A DNA stretch of 64,000 nt, taken from Flavobacteria bacterium RIFCSPLOWO2_12_FULL_35_11. Lineage in GTDB: Bacteria > Bacteroidota > Bacteroidia > Flavobacteriales > Flavobacteriaceae. Position numbers and translations under genes: made by a program. Positions 8,424-16,817 of the stretch are shown here, one piece after another. Under the pieces are notes generated by a model that saw only the letters and a list, made by a program, of their open reading frames with translations, was not told where the DNA came from and searched no databases. How positions within the stretch are numbered: position 1 is the first letter of the stretch; each line of letters opens with the position of its first letter. The stretch covers positions 62,001 to 126,000 of the forward strand of contig MGWK01000026.1 in the NCBI GenBank assembly GCA_001800975.1, read 5' to 3'.

Positions 8424-8555
8424 TTATCCTTGTCTAGGAATAACCATGTCTGATTTTAAAATAGCTTGGCTATCCTTTGATGCGTAGCTTAAAACTGTTA
8501 TAGCTATAAAACCTGCTACAAGTAGCAACCCGAAAATTAATTTTAATTTTTTCAT
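8424..8555 (-). CDS. Small exported or membrane peptide (43 aa), not in ORF track
   Basis: The minus strand reads MKKLKLIFGLLLVAGFIAIT..., then LSYASKDSQAILKSDMVIPRQG. The first 25 residues look like a signal peptide or signal anchor, with a short polar tail. ATG start, clean stop and its own terminator downstream argue that it is real. The function is unknown. It is too short for the ORF track. Confidence 0.6.
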   Translation of the reverse strand: MKKLKLIFGLLLVAGFIAITVLSYASKDSQAILKSDMVIPRQG

Positions 8556-8966
8556 TTTTAGTAAGAATTAAATGATTAGTAAGAACATCAAATATAGTAT
8601 AAATCTCACATAAAGACAAAAAAATCCCGATTTTTTCTAAAGAATTTTAGAAAAAAGGGGTTTGAAAAGCTATTTTTCTCTTATTTTACAGGGCTTGAGC
8701 CTTAAATAAAAAAGTTAAAATACTTTTAAATTTTACTAAATAAAACTTCTATTTTGGAGATTTTAAAAGCTAAAATTGATTTTTAAGGGATAAAAACGGG
8801 TATTTTTATCGTACAAATCAACTAATTGCAAACCCTCTCCGTAAAAATTTGCAATCTTAGGGACGCTCTTATGGGCCAAATGTAAAATATAAATTTTATA
8901 TACGCAAGAAATTATGCGAAATATTATATAAAATATGTATTTTATGTGTTAAAACGTGTATTTTGT
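8556..8966. other. 410-bp intergenic region, no gene seen
   Basis: Contains an AT-rich hairpin (TTTTTTCTAAA at 8631-8641 with TTTAGAAAAAA at 8646-8656). The rest downstream of fdhD has a TTGCAAA/TTTGCAA inverted repeat near 8826-8854, which may belong to the fdhD transcript end. No ORF of interest. Confidence 0.5.
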
Positions 8967-9746
8967 TTATTTTTCGGAGTAAATGGTTGCTTTGTTCCCG
9001 CGTGAGAAGCCAATCAGACAAATACCAAATTCTTTGGCAAAATCTACCGCTAGAGTAGAACAGGCAGACACAGCGACCACAATTGGGATTTTAGCAATAA
9101 ATGCTTTTGAGATAATTTCATACGAAACCCTTCCGCTTACAAGCATAACAAAAGATTCCTTTAATTGTTCTGTATTTAACAATTCACCAACAACTTTATC
9201 TACGGCATTATGCCTTCCGATGTCTTCTTTTAAAGAAATAATTTCATACTTTTTATTGAAAATGGCAGCTGCGTGAGAACCTCCAGAAATTTCAAATGTT
9301 TCTTGTTTCAGTTTCATTTCATTAAACATTGCTGACAATCTTGTGCTGTCGAAAATAGCGTTGTTTGCTAATTTAACGCCACTATAGTTAATGTCTTCCA
9401 ATTTTTGTTTGCCGCAAATGCCACATGAGGATACAGAAAGCAAAGTGCGTTTGTTTAAATATCCTTTACCAAGTTGTTTTTTTGCAATGGAAGCATTCAG
9501 AATGGAAAATCCGTTTTCGCGTTTTTCAACGACTTCAATGGCTAAATTTTCATTTCCTTTATAAATATCTTCCGCATAAAGCAAACCTCTAATCAATTCA
9601 AAATCGTCTCCTGGCGTTCGCATAACCACTGTATAAGGTTCGGCGTTTATATTTATTTGCAAAGCAGCCTCAACCACCAAAGCATCTGTTACTTTTTGCG
9701 GAACGCCATTTGTAAGTTGTAAACCTTCGTAATTTAATGTCTGCAT
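8967..9746 (-). CDS. fdhD: Formate dehydrogenase accessory sulfurtransferase FdhD
   Basis: 259 residues, the usual FdhD length. The family transfers sulfur from a cysteine desulfurase (IscS) to the molybdenum cofactor, making formate dehydrogenase active. Visible motifs are the conserved CxxC sulfur carrier in SSCGICGKQ and the segments RTPGDDFELIRGLLY, GGSHAAAIF, EDIGRHNAVDKVVGELL and SGRVSYEIISKAF. It lies downstream of the formate dehydrogenase genes on the same strand, across a 140-bp gap with an inverted repeat. That supports its role as maturation factor for that enzyme. Confidence 0.96.
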   Translation of the reverse strand: MQTLNYEGLQLTNGVPQKVTDALVVEAALQININAEPYTVVMRTPGDDFELIRGLLYAEDIYKGNENLAIEVVEKRENGFSILNASIAKKQLGKGYLNKRTLLSVSSCGICGKQKLEDINYSGVKLANNAIFDSTRLSAMFNEMKLKQETFEISGGSHAAAIFNKKYEIISLKEDIGRHNAVDKVVGELLNTEQLKESFVMLVSGRVSYEIISKAFIAKIPIVVAVSACSTLAVDFAKEFGICLIGFSRGNKATIYSEK

Positions 9747-9770
9747 TTTTTAATGGTTGTAAAGTTGGAA

Positions 9771-9868
9771 AGTCGGAAGTCGGAAGTCCGAAGACCGAAG
9801 TTCAAAAAGGGTTTAGGGATTTTTTATATTAGATGTTCGGAATTTCTTCCGTCTTCCGACTTCCGACT
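9771..9868. repeat. Inverted repeat of GTCGGAAGTC units between fdhD and fdhF
   Basis: AGTCGGAAGTCGGAAG (9771-9786) is perfectly complementary to CTTCCGACTTCCGACT (9853-9868). Each arm is itself built from direct GTCGGAA units. It may fold in the fdhF-fdhD transcript. Similar microrepeats occur between genes in other Bacteroidota (recalled, not searched). Confidence 0.75.
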
Positions 9869-9886
9869 ATTGGCTCATCCATAATT

Positions 9887-12601
9887 TTAAACCTTTTCAA
9901 AATCAACGGCAACCACTTTGTATTCTGGCGTCATGGTTTCTTTGTCTCCAACGCTTCCTGTGATTAAATTGATAAATACTTCAGGCTGGTGGAAAGTTGT
10001 TCTTAAAACGCCTCTTTTAACTGTTTTGGCGTACTTTATTGGAATGTTAACGCTTCCCCTGTCCGAAAACAGGTTAACAATGTCACCATCTTTTATTCCT
10101 TTGGCCAAAGCGTCTTTCGGATGCACTTCTAAAATGTCTTTTCCCAGAATAAGTTGATTGTCCGTTCTGCGCGTCATAGTGCCCGAATTGTAATGTTCCA
10201 ATTCTCTTCCAGTGGTTAAAATAAACGGATAAAATTTTCCGTGAGAAACAATTTCTGGAGATTCTTCAAAATCGAAATGGTGAAATGTACCTATTCCTTT
10301 TTTGAAATTGCCACCAATATGAAGCATTTTTGTATCGGTTCCATCTTCTTTAATCGGCCATTGCAGTCCGTTATCACCCAATCTTTCCCAAGTCAGCCCT
10401 TTCATAAAAGGAATGACACCTGCAATTTCTTCAATAACTTTTGCGGCATCATAAATCAATCCGGTTGGCTGGTCGTAACCCAATCTATGCATTACATCGA
10501 TAATTATTTGTCCGTCGGGTTTTGTGTTTCCAATAGGTTCAATCACTTTATTAACGCGTTGCACACGGCGTTCTCCATTGGTGAAAGTGCCATTTTTTTC
10601 GAAATAAGAGGAAGCAGGCAGCACCACATCGGCCATTTCTGAAGTTGCAGTCATAAATAATTCCTGCACCACAATCAATTCTAATTTTTCAAATGCTTTT
10701 ATGCTGTGATAGGAGTTAGGGTCGGTCATAATCGTATCTTCACCCATAATGTACAATGCTTTAATTTTACCGTTTATGGCTGCATCAAGCATTTGAGGAA
10801 TTTTTAATCCTGTACTTTCAGGCATTTTTTCAATTCCGTATTTTTGTGCATAATATTGTTGAATATCGGGTTTGCTGACATCCATATAGCCTGCTCCCTG
10901 ATGCGGTTGCACGCCCATATCCGCAGAACCCTGCACATTATTTTGTCCGCGCAACGGATTCAATCCAACGCCATTTCGCCCAACATTTCCTGTCATCATT
11001 GCTAAATTAGACAATAACATGACGGTTTTACTTCCCTGAAAATGCTCCGTTACCCCTAAACCATGAAATTCCATCGCTCTCTCTGCGGAAGCATAGGCAA
11101 TCGCGGCATTTCTAACCAATTCTTTAGAAACGCCCGTAAGTGTTTCCAATTCATTCATATTTAGATGTTCCACATGGTTTTTAAATTCGGCATATTTCTC
11201 CGTATAAGAATCTATAAAATGCTGATTCACCAATCCTTCTTTAATGATGTAATAGGACATCATATTAAGAACGGCCACATTCGTTCCCGGCCTGATTTGA
11301 AGAAAATAAGTCGCCAAATCGGCCAAACTCGTTCTAATCGGATCAACAACGATGGAAGTCACACCTTTCATAAACGCCTGCTTAATTTTAGCGCCTGTGA
11401 CCGGATGCCCTTTAATCGGATTTGCCCCAAAAAGAAAAATAGCATCAGTTAGTTTTAAATCTTCTATGGAATTTGTTGCAGCGCCGGTTCCGAAAGCTTT
11501 TTGCATTCCGAAGGCAGTAGGAGCGTGGCAAACACGAGCGCAGCCATCAATATTATTGGTGCCAACGGCTACACGAATCATTTTTTGCATTAAATAATTC
11601 TCTTCGTTTGTTGCTCTTGAGGAAGAAATTCCGCCAATAGCATCCGCGCCGTATTTATTTTTGATTTCGGTTAATTTTGAAGCGATAAAATCATAGGCTT
11701 CATCCCAAGTAACCACTTCAAATTTGCCGTTCTTTTTGATCATAGGCTCTCGCAACCTGTCGGGATGGTTGTAAAACTGAAAAGCAAAACGACCTTTTAA
11801 ACAAGTATGTCCCTGATTTACCTCAGCAGTTTCCGGAGCTTGAATTCCCCTGATTTTTCCGTCAATAACCGAAACTTCTAACTGACAGCCAACACCGCAA
11901 TACGTGCAGGTGGTTCGCACAGTTTTATCCGGAATTAATGTTTTGGTTTCATATTTATCGGTCAACGCTTCGGTTGGACAAGTTTGCACGCAGGCGCCAC
12001 AAGAAACGCAGGCCGATTCGTTAAAAGTGGTGTCGAAACCTTTGATAATGTTGGTTGCGAATCCGCGACCCGACATTCCCAAAATCATTTCTCCCTGTAT
12101 TTCTTCACAGGCTCTCACGCATCTAAAACAATTGATGCACTGCGATAAATCCGATTTTATATAAGGATGCGCGCGATCTGGCTGAATATCTAAATGATTT
12201 TTTCCTTGTGGATAGCGAATATTCGGAATTCCGATTTGCGCAATAGTTTCTTGAAATGGCGTTGCTTTTTTTCCTGCGGAAGGAAAAACTTTATCAGAAG
12301 GATAATCTGTTAGGACCAATTCGACAATATTTTTGCGAAGGCGTTTTATTTTTTCTGTGTTGGGATAAATATACAATCCTTCAGAAATAGGGGTGTGGCA
12401 AGAAGCCATGGTTTTTGTTGACCCATCTTTTTCACGCGCCACTTCAACCGAACAAACCCTGCATGAACCGAAATTTTCCAGTCGGTCATCCTGACACATC
12501 GTCGGAATGGCATTTTTATTTTCTTCAATTCTTCTTACAAATTCCAACATGGTTTCCCCTTGCAAAAATTCGTGCGCGATGTTGTTTATAAATGCTTTCA
12601 T
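9887..12601 (-). CDS. fdhF: Formate dehydrogenase alpha subunit, Mo-bisPGD and FeS (FdsA/FdhF-like)
   Basis: 904 residues. This is the catalytic subunit that oxidises formate to CO2 in the cytoplasm. In order it has an N-terminal NuoG-like [2Fe-2S] domain (GSCRVCSVEV, MASCHTPI), two 4Fe-4S ferredoxin motifs (CINCFRCVRAC, CVSCGACVQTCP), the 4Fe-4S motif of the molybdopterin domain (CTYCGVGC), and the molybdopterin-binding and dinucleotide-binding domains. CARVCHAPT carries Cys where E. coli FdhF has selenocysteine. There is no signal peptide. It lies 6 bp after the NuoEF-like subunit gene, so the pair is co-transcribed and probably forms an NAD-linked enzyme. The general architecture is that of soluble FdsABG-type enzymes. 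A formate-hydrogenlyase-like role is less likely because no hydrogenase gene is nearby. Confidence 0.94.
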   Translation of the reverse strand: MKAFINNIAHEFLQGETMLEFVRRIEENKNAIPTMCQDDRLENFGSCRVCSVEVAREKDGSTKTMASCHTPISEGLYIYPNTEKIKRLRKNIVELVLTDYPSDKVFPSAGKKATPFQETIAQIGIPNIRYPQGKNHLDIQPDRAHPYIKSDLSQCINCFRCVRACEEIQGEMILGMSGRGFATNIIKGFDTTFNESACVSCGACVQTCPTEALTDKYETKTLIPDKTVRTTCTYCGVGCQLEVSVIDGKIRGIQAPETAEVNQGHTCLKGRFAFQFYNHPDRLREPMIKKNGKFEVVTWDEAYDFIASKLTEIKNKYGADAIGGISSSRATNEENYLMQKMIRVAVGTNNIDGCARVCHAPTAFGMQKAFGTGAATNSIEDLKLTDAIFLFGANPIKGHPVTGAKIKQAFMKGVTSIVVDPIRTSLADLATYFLQIRPGTNVAVLNMMSYYIIKEGLVNQHFIDSYTEKYAEFKNHVEHLNMNELETLTGVSKELVRNAAIAYASAERAMEFHGLGVTEHFQGSKTVMLLSNLAMMTGNVGRNGVGLNPLRGQNNVQGSADMGVQPHQGAGYMDVSKPDIQQYYAQKYGIEKMPESTGLKIPQMLDAAINGKIKALYIMGEDTIMTDPNSYHSIKAFEKLELIVVQELFMTATSEMADVVLPASSYFEKNGTFTNGERRVQRVNKVIEPIGNTKPDGQIIIDVMHRLGYDQPTGLIYDAAKVIEEIAGVIPFMKGLTWERLGDNGLQWPIKEDGTDTKMLHIGGNFKKGIGTFHHFDFEESPEIVSHGKFYPFILTTGRELEHYNSGTMTRRTDNQLILGKDILEVHPKDALAKGIKDGDIVNLFSDRGSVNIPIKYAKTVKRGVLRTTFHQPEVFINLITGSVGDKETMTPEYKVVAVDFEKV

Positions 12602-12607
12602 GGTCGT

Positions 12608-14233
12608 TTAGTTTGTAGTGAAATACTGTTTTAACTCGGCCTCAAAATATTGCAATGCATTTTTTACAGGCAACGGAATTCCGCCGCCCAAAGCACAAAG
12701 CGAACCAATTTCAAGGGTTTCCAATAAATCATCAAATAACTGGCGGTCAATTTTATAATTTTCACGTTGCGCTTTTTGAAGCATCTCCATGCCTCTAAAA
12801 GAACCGATTCTGCACGGATAACATTTTCCGCAGGATTCATCCGCAGTGAATTCCATTAAATGTTCCAAAAATTGAATCATCGGAAAATCCTTTGGAATGG
12901 AAACAACACTTGCGTGTCCCAATAAAAATCCGTTGCTGTTTAACGATTCAAAATCCAATGTTAACTCGTTAATTTTATCAAAAGGAACAATGCCACCCAA
13001 CGGTCCGCCAATTTGAAATGCTTTTATTTCCGATTTTAATCCGTGTCCAAATTCATCAAAAACAGTTTTTAAGGGCGTTCCCATTTCAATTTCATACATT
13101 CCCGGTGTGTTGAAAAAACTGTCCAACGAAACCAATTTTGTTCCTGTTGATTGTTTTGTTCCCAATTTTGAATAAGCTTCTCCGCCATTTTCTAAAATCC
13201 AATGAATGTTCGCAAATGTTTCCACATTGCTTAAAACAGTTGGTTTTCCAAACAAACCGTATTGTGCGGGATAAGGCGGACGAACTCGGACTTCCGGGCG
13301 CAATCCTTCAATAGAACTCAATAAAGCGGTTTCCTCGCCGCAAACATAGGAACCTTGTCCGCGAATAATCTTGAATTTAAAATCGCCAATCAGGTTTTTT
13401 TCTTTTAAAAATTCAATCGCTTCACCAACAATGCGAATCGAATCCGGATATTCTCCCCTGATGTATAAAACGCCAGTATTTGCTCCAACGGTCAATCCTG
13501 CCATAAACATTCCGAAAAGTACTTTATGCGTCTGATGTTCCATCAAATACATATCAGAATAAGCTCCTGGATCACCTTCATCGGCATTGCAAACAATGTA
13601 TTTTTGGGCATTTGTTTCCTTTATAACGGCATCCAGTTTAAACCAAAACGGGAATCCGGCACCGCCGCGACCGCGTAAATTCGATATTTTTAATTCATGA
13701 ATTATTTGTTGCGGATTGTTTTTATAAACTTCCGCCAATTGATAAAAGGCTTCAATACCTCCAATTTTTGAAGTTAAAATTGGAGTGGTGTTGCAGCTTA
13801 TGTTGTACTTATTTTCTTGGTAATTTTTGTTTTCAATGATACTTTCAAGTTCCTTTTCATTTGAAGAAGAATAGGTGTTCTCATTGTACATAAACGCATT
13901 GTTGGTGTGGCAACGGCCCACGCAGGCAGCGTGACCGATTTCGACTTTGTCAAAATGATTTTCTATTTGCTGTTGCAATTTATTTTGTGTATTGGCCACC
14001 ATGCAAGCCGTTCCGCTGCACACATGAATTTTTTTGTTCCGATTGCTTTCTCTGGTGAAATCATAAAAAGATGCGGTGCCTGCAATAACGGAATCATCAA
14101 TCATAAATCGTTTTGCCAGTTCCTGAAAATCAGACTTTGGAGCGTTTTTATGCGATAAATCTGCGATATTTTCGAACAAATTATCATCCAATTCCTTTCT
14201 TGACGATAACGAGCGTATATTTTTATTTGCCAT
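12608..14233 (-). CDS. NAD-linked formate dehydrogenase beta subunit, fused NuoE/NuoF-like
   Basis: 541 residues. The N-terminal 150 residues form a thioredoxin-like [2Fe-2S] domain related to NuoE/FdsG (CSGTAC and CVGRC, the four cluster ligands). The rest is NuoF/FdsB-like, with the glycine-rich NADH/FMN region (LRGRGGAGFPFWFK, CNADEGDPGAY) and a C-terminal 4Fe-4S motif (ESCGKCYPCRIG). It would pass electrons from the alpha subunit to NAD+. In many bacteria these are two separate genes, so the fusion replaces FdsG plus FdsB. It is the first gene of the formate dehydrogenase operon. HoxF-type hydrogenase diaphorases look similar, but the neighbour decides for formate dehydrogenase. Confidence 0.92.
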   Translation of the reverse strand: MANKNIRSLSSRKELDDNLFENIADLSHKNAPKSDFQELAKRFMIDDSVIAGTASFYDFTRESNRNKKIHVCSGTACMVANTQNKLQQQIENHFDKVEIGHAACVGRCHTNNAFMYNENTYSSSNEKELESIIENKNYQENKYNISCNTTPILTSKIGGIEAFYQLAEVYKNNPQQIIHELKISNLRGRGGAGFPFWFKLDAVIKETNAQKYIVCNADEGDPGAYSDMYLMEHQTHKVLFGMFMAGLTVGANTGVLYIRGEYPDSIRIVGEAIEFLKEKNLIGDFKFKIIRGQGSYVCGEETALLSSIEGLRPEVRVRPPYPAQYGLFGKPTVLSNVETFANIHWILENGGEAYSKLGTKQSTGTKLVSLDSFFNTPGMYEIEMGTPLKTVFDEFGHGLKSEIKAFQIGGPLGGIVPFDKINELTLDFESLNSNGFLLGHASVVSIPKDFPMIQFLEHLMEFTADESCGKCYPCRIGSFRGMEMLQKAQRENYKIDRQLFDDLLETLEIGSLCALGGGIPLPVKNALQYFEAELKQYFTTN

Positions 14234-14292
14234 TTTATTGAGTATAAACGGCTAAAAATACTAAATTTTAATGATTTTTGCTAAAACAACTT

Positions 14293-15468
14293 TTACACTT
14301 TCTCACAAATGAGCACCAAATGCTTGTTGTTAAAATCGGTTGTAAAAAATAGGTACTGATTTCCGCCATCTTTTAACCCTGTTCTTTTCCGAATCTGGGC
14401 AACGGTTTCGGGGAAATTTCGAATGGCAATATTGGCTTTTTTTGTAGGAATTAGTTGCAGTAATTGCTTTTTGTCGTAAGAAATACATTGTTTTATTTCA
14501 AATTTCCTTCCGGGAAAATCGATCAATTTATCTGAAGTGTATAAATGCGAATGCTGATGCAATTTAGCAATATTTAATTTTTCTGAAACCTGTAAAAATG
14601 CGCCTGCTTTTAAGATGGCGGCATTTGGTTCATACACATATTTTTTAGGTTCAGAAAAAGTGACATTTGTGTTTTCGCCTAAATTAAAGTCGAATTTTTG
14701 GGTATTTGTTTTCGCGATGTTAATGGTTTTAACTTTGATGGATTTTGTGTAATTTTTCTCCAATAAAAACAGCAATTCTTTCACTTCATTTTCAACGGCA
14801 ACCACATGAATTTCTTTCACGTTATTTAACTCATTGATGGCGCTTTTGAGGTCTAAAATAGGGGAGGCCTTCAGCAAAATATGATTGGTTTTTTGAAACA
14901 ATAAATCCAGGTTTTTCGGAATATTCGGCAAGCAGTCTTCCAACAAAAAAACTTTTTCCTTGGCGTCATTTCTGCGTGAAGGATCGGCGTAAATCCAATC
15001 AAATTTTTCTTTGGATTTTTCCAGAAATTCAATTCCGTCACCGAGATAGGTGGTGATATTTTTTACCTTTAACTGTTTGAAATTATGAGACACCATTGCA
15101 GACAATTCCTCATTAATTTCACAATGTGATATATTTGTAACTTTTTGTGAAAAAAAGTAAGCATCAACGCCAAATCCGCCGGTAATGTCGATTAATGTTT
15201 CTCCTGAAACCAAATCGGATTTATATTTGGAGGTAATTTCGGAAGAGGTTTGCTCAATGTTCAATTTGTTGGGATAGTAAATATTTTCAGCATTGAACCA
15301 GCTTGGCAATTTTTTTTCACAGCTGTTTTTGGCCAATATCTGTTCCGCAATTTCCTGGATGGAAACGGATTCAAACGGACTTCCCTTTAAAATCAGTTTA
15401 GTGATATCCGATTTTAAATGAGCGTTGATAAAGTATTGAACTTCTTTATTTAATATATGGTGATTCAA
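14293..15468 (-). CDS. Class I SAM-dependent methyltransferase with THUMP-like domain
   Basis: 391 residues. The centre is a Rossmann methyltransferase fold with the SAM motif LIDITGGFGVDAYFFS and acidic motif IYADPSRRNDAKEKV. The C-terminal 110 residues match the THUMP-like domain of this Bacteroidota family (PNAAILKAGAFLQV, RNFPETVAQIRKRTGLKDGGNQYLFF). The DPSRR motif sits where N6-adenine/RNA methyltransferases have DPPY. The target, probably an RNA or small molecule, is unknown. It is followed after 12 bp by the preceding DUF1697 gene on the same strand, forming a three-gene set with the ORF6N gene. Confidence 0.85.
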   Translation of the reverse strand: MNHHILNKEVQYFINAHLKSDITKLILKGSPFESVSIQEIAEQILAKNSCEKKLPSWFNAENIYYPNKLNIEQTSSEITSKYKSDLVSGETLIDITGGFGVDAYFFSQKVTNISHCEINEELSAMVSHNFKQLKVKNITTYLGDGIEFLEKSKEKFDWIYADPSRRNDAKEKVFLLEDCLPNIPKNLDLLFQKTNHILLKASPILDLKSAINELNNVKEIHVVAVENEVKELLFLLEKNYTKSIKVKTINIAKTNTQKFDFNLGENTNVTFSEPKKYVYEPNAAILKAGAFLQVSEKLNIAKLHQHSHLYTSDKLIDFPGRKFEIKQCISYDKKQLLQLIPTKKANIAIRNFPETVAQIRKRTGLKDGGNQYLFFTTDFNNKHLVLICEKV

Positions 15469-15480
15469 TGAATTGGCGTT

Positions 15481-16029
15481 TTATAAATTGCTAATTTCCA
15501 CTAGTTTTGAAATGGTGTTCCAATTTCTTGTTGTTGCGGATATTTTCAATTTTCTTTCAAATAAATTGTTGTTTAAGGGCGTTTTTCCGTAACCATTTGG
15601 GCAATAAAGGTAAATTGTTTTATCAATAATTATGAAAGTATCTTCATTTTTACTTAAAGTATTAAGTGGAATAATATCGTTTTCATTTGGTTTGTTGCTC
15701 AAAAGCGTCACATGAAGTTTCGTGATGTCGATGTTTGGATCTTGTAAAAACGGATTCGAAACATAAATGGTTTCCAACGATTTTTTGGTTAAAACGATCA
15801 CTTGAACCAAGTAACCAAAAGTTTGCTTTATGCCATTTATAATTTGTTGCTCAATTTTATCAAGTTCCTCTAAATTTGTTCGAAAAACCACATTGCCGCT
15901 TTGTATATAAGTTGTTACATTCTTAAAATCCAATTCAATAAAAAGCTGCTGTAGCTCGGTCATTTTTATTTTATTGCAACCAGAAACGTTGATGCCTCTT
16001 ATAAACGCTATGAAAGTATTGGTCGCCAT
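15481..16029 (-). CDS. DUF1697-family protein
   Basis: 182 residues with the family opening TFIAFIRGINVSGCNKIKM and the later signature NVTTYIQSGNVVF and TTRNWNTISKLVE. These are cytoplasmic proteins of unknown function found widely in bacteria. It lies 6 bp downstream of the ORF6N gene and 12 bp upstream of the methyltransferase gene, so it is likely co-transcribed. Nothing unusual is seen in it. Confidence 0.9.
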   Translation of the reverse strand: MATNTFIAFIRGINVSGCNKIKMTELQQLFIELDFKNVTTYIQSGNVVFRTNLEELDKIEQQIINGIKQTFGYLVQVIVLTKKSLETIYVSNPFLQDPNIDITKLHVTLLSNKPNENDIIPLNTLSKNEDTFIIIDKTIYLYCPNGYGKTPLNNNLFERKLKISATTRNWNTISKLVEISNL

Positions 16030-16035
16030 ATCTAT

Positions 16036-16560
16036 TTAATCTTTTTTGTAGCCAATTTTTTTTCTTGGAATTTTATTTTCTTTCTTTTCTAACAATTCAT
16101 CCAAATAACTGAAAACCAATTCTATATTTTTATTTTGATGCGATAGTTTTTTCTTTATTTCCTCAATTTCAAGTTTTAAGCTTAAATTATCGGTGAATAG
16201 TTGCCTTAATTTAGTAAATACCCTTATAATTTGAATATTTACTTTTATGGCGGTTTGGCTGTTCAAAACGCTAGATAACATGGCGATGCCTTGTTCAGTA
16301 AAAGCGTAAGGAGCATAACGAGTTCCACCCCATTTTGAGGTGCCAAATTGGCTCCTCAAGTTTTCGAATTCATTTTTGGAGAGTTCAAACATAAAATCTT
16401 CGGGAAAGCGTTCTATATTTCTGCGAACCTGCCTTTTTAACTGTTTGGTTTCCACTTTATAGAGTTCAGCTAAATCTTCATCTAGCATTACTTTTTGTTC
16501 CCTGATTAAATATATTTTATTGGTAATTATTTCATCAGGAATGGTGATTTCATTTTTCAT
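16036..16560 (-). CDS. ORF6N-domain DNA-binding protein
   Basis: 174 residues. The N-terminal 90 residues are an ORF6N domain (IYLIREQKVMLDEDLAELYKVETKQLKRQVRRNIERFPEDFMFEL and YAFTEQGIAMLSSVL), a DNA-binding module of phage and bacterial origin. A C-terminal coiled-coil region follows. Orphan copies are very common in Bacteroidota chromosomes outside prophages. It heads a group with DUF1697 and the methyltransferase. Its targets are unknown, and no other phage gene is near. Confidence 0.9.
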   Translation of the reverse strand: MKNEITIPDEIITNKIYLIREQKVMLDEDLAELYKVETKQLKRQVRRNIERFPEDFMFELSKNEFENLRSQFGTSKWGGTRYAPYAFTEQGIAMLSSVLNSQTAIKVNIQIIRVFTKLRQLFTDNLSLKLEIEEIKKKLSHQNKNIELVFSYLDELLEKKENKIPRKKIGYKKD

Positions 16561-16690
16561 AGCGCAATATTTTTATTGTAAATCTAAGGTTTAAAAATTT
16601 AAAACATAAATTTGGTGTTAAAATATATTGCTGAAATACAGTTTTAAAAACATTCTTTTAAGTTGAAATTGGAATTCTTAAAATCAATTT

Positions 16691-16785
16691 GCGTTAGGGG
16701 GTGAAGCGGAAATCCTGTTTTTGCGAGGCACGAAGCAAGAACAGATTGAAGCGAAAAACCCGCCCGCCGAATAGGAGGGAACGCC
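16691..16785 (-). repeat. Dispersed structured repeat, GGCGTTCCC...CCCTAACGC family, copy 1
   Basis: On the minus strand the element opens AGGCGTTCCC, passes a GC-rich hairpin (GGCGGGCGGG), TTTTTCGCTTCA and a mixed stem region, then closes CTTCACCCCCTAACGC. The same order of blocks occurs at 23692-23793. Its ends GGCGTT and AACGC are short inverted repeats. It lies between the AI-2E gene and the ORF6N gene. Function is unknown. The orientation of the end motifs is opposite to integron attC sites. Confidence 0.65.
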
Positions 16786-16817
16786 TAAACATAAATAATC
16801 TTAGTGTTTAAGCAAAA

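Noticed and set aside
10241-10642. 133-codon plus-strand ORF
   Set aside because: Lies wholly within the formate dehydrogenase alpha gene in another frame, whose motifs are beyond doubt. Its composition is Phe/Asn-rich shadow sequence.
16691-16785. Integron attC site
   Set aside because: Ends are GGCGTT and AACGC, the reverse of the RYYYAAC...GTRRRY arrangement, and no integrase is near.
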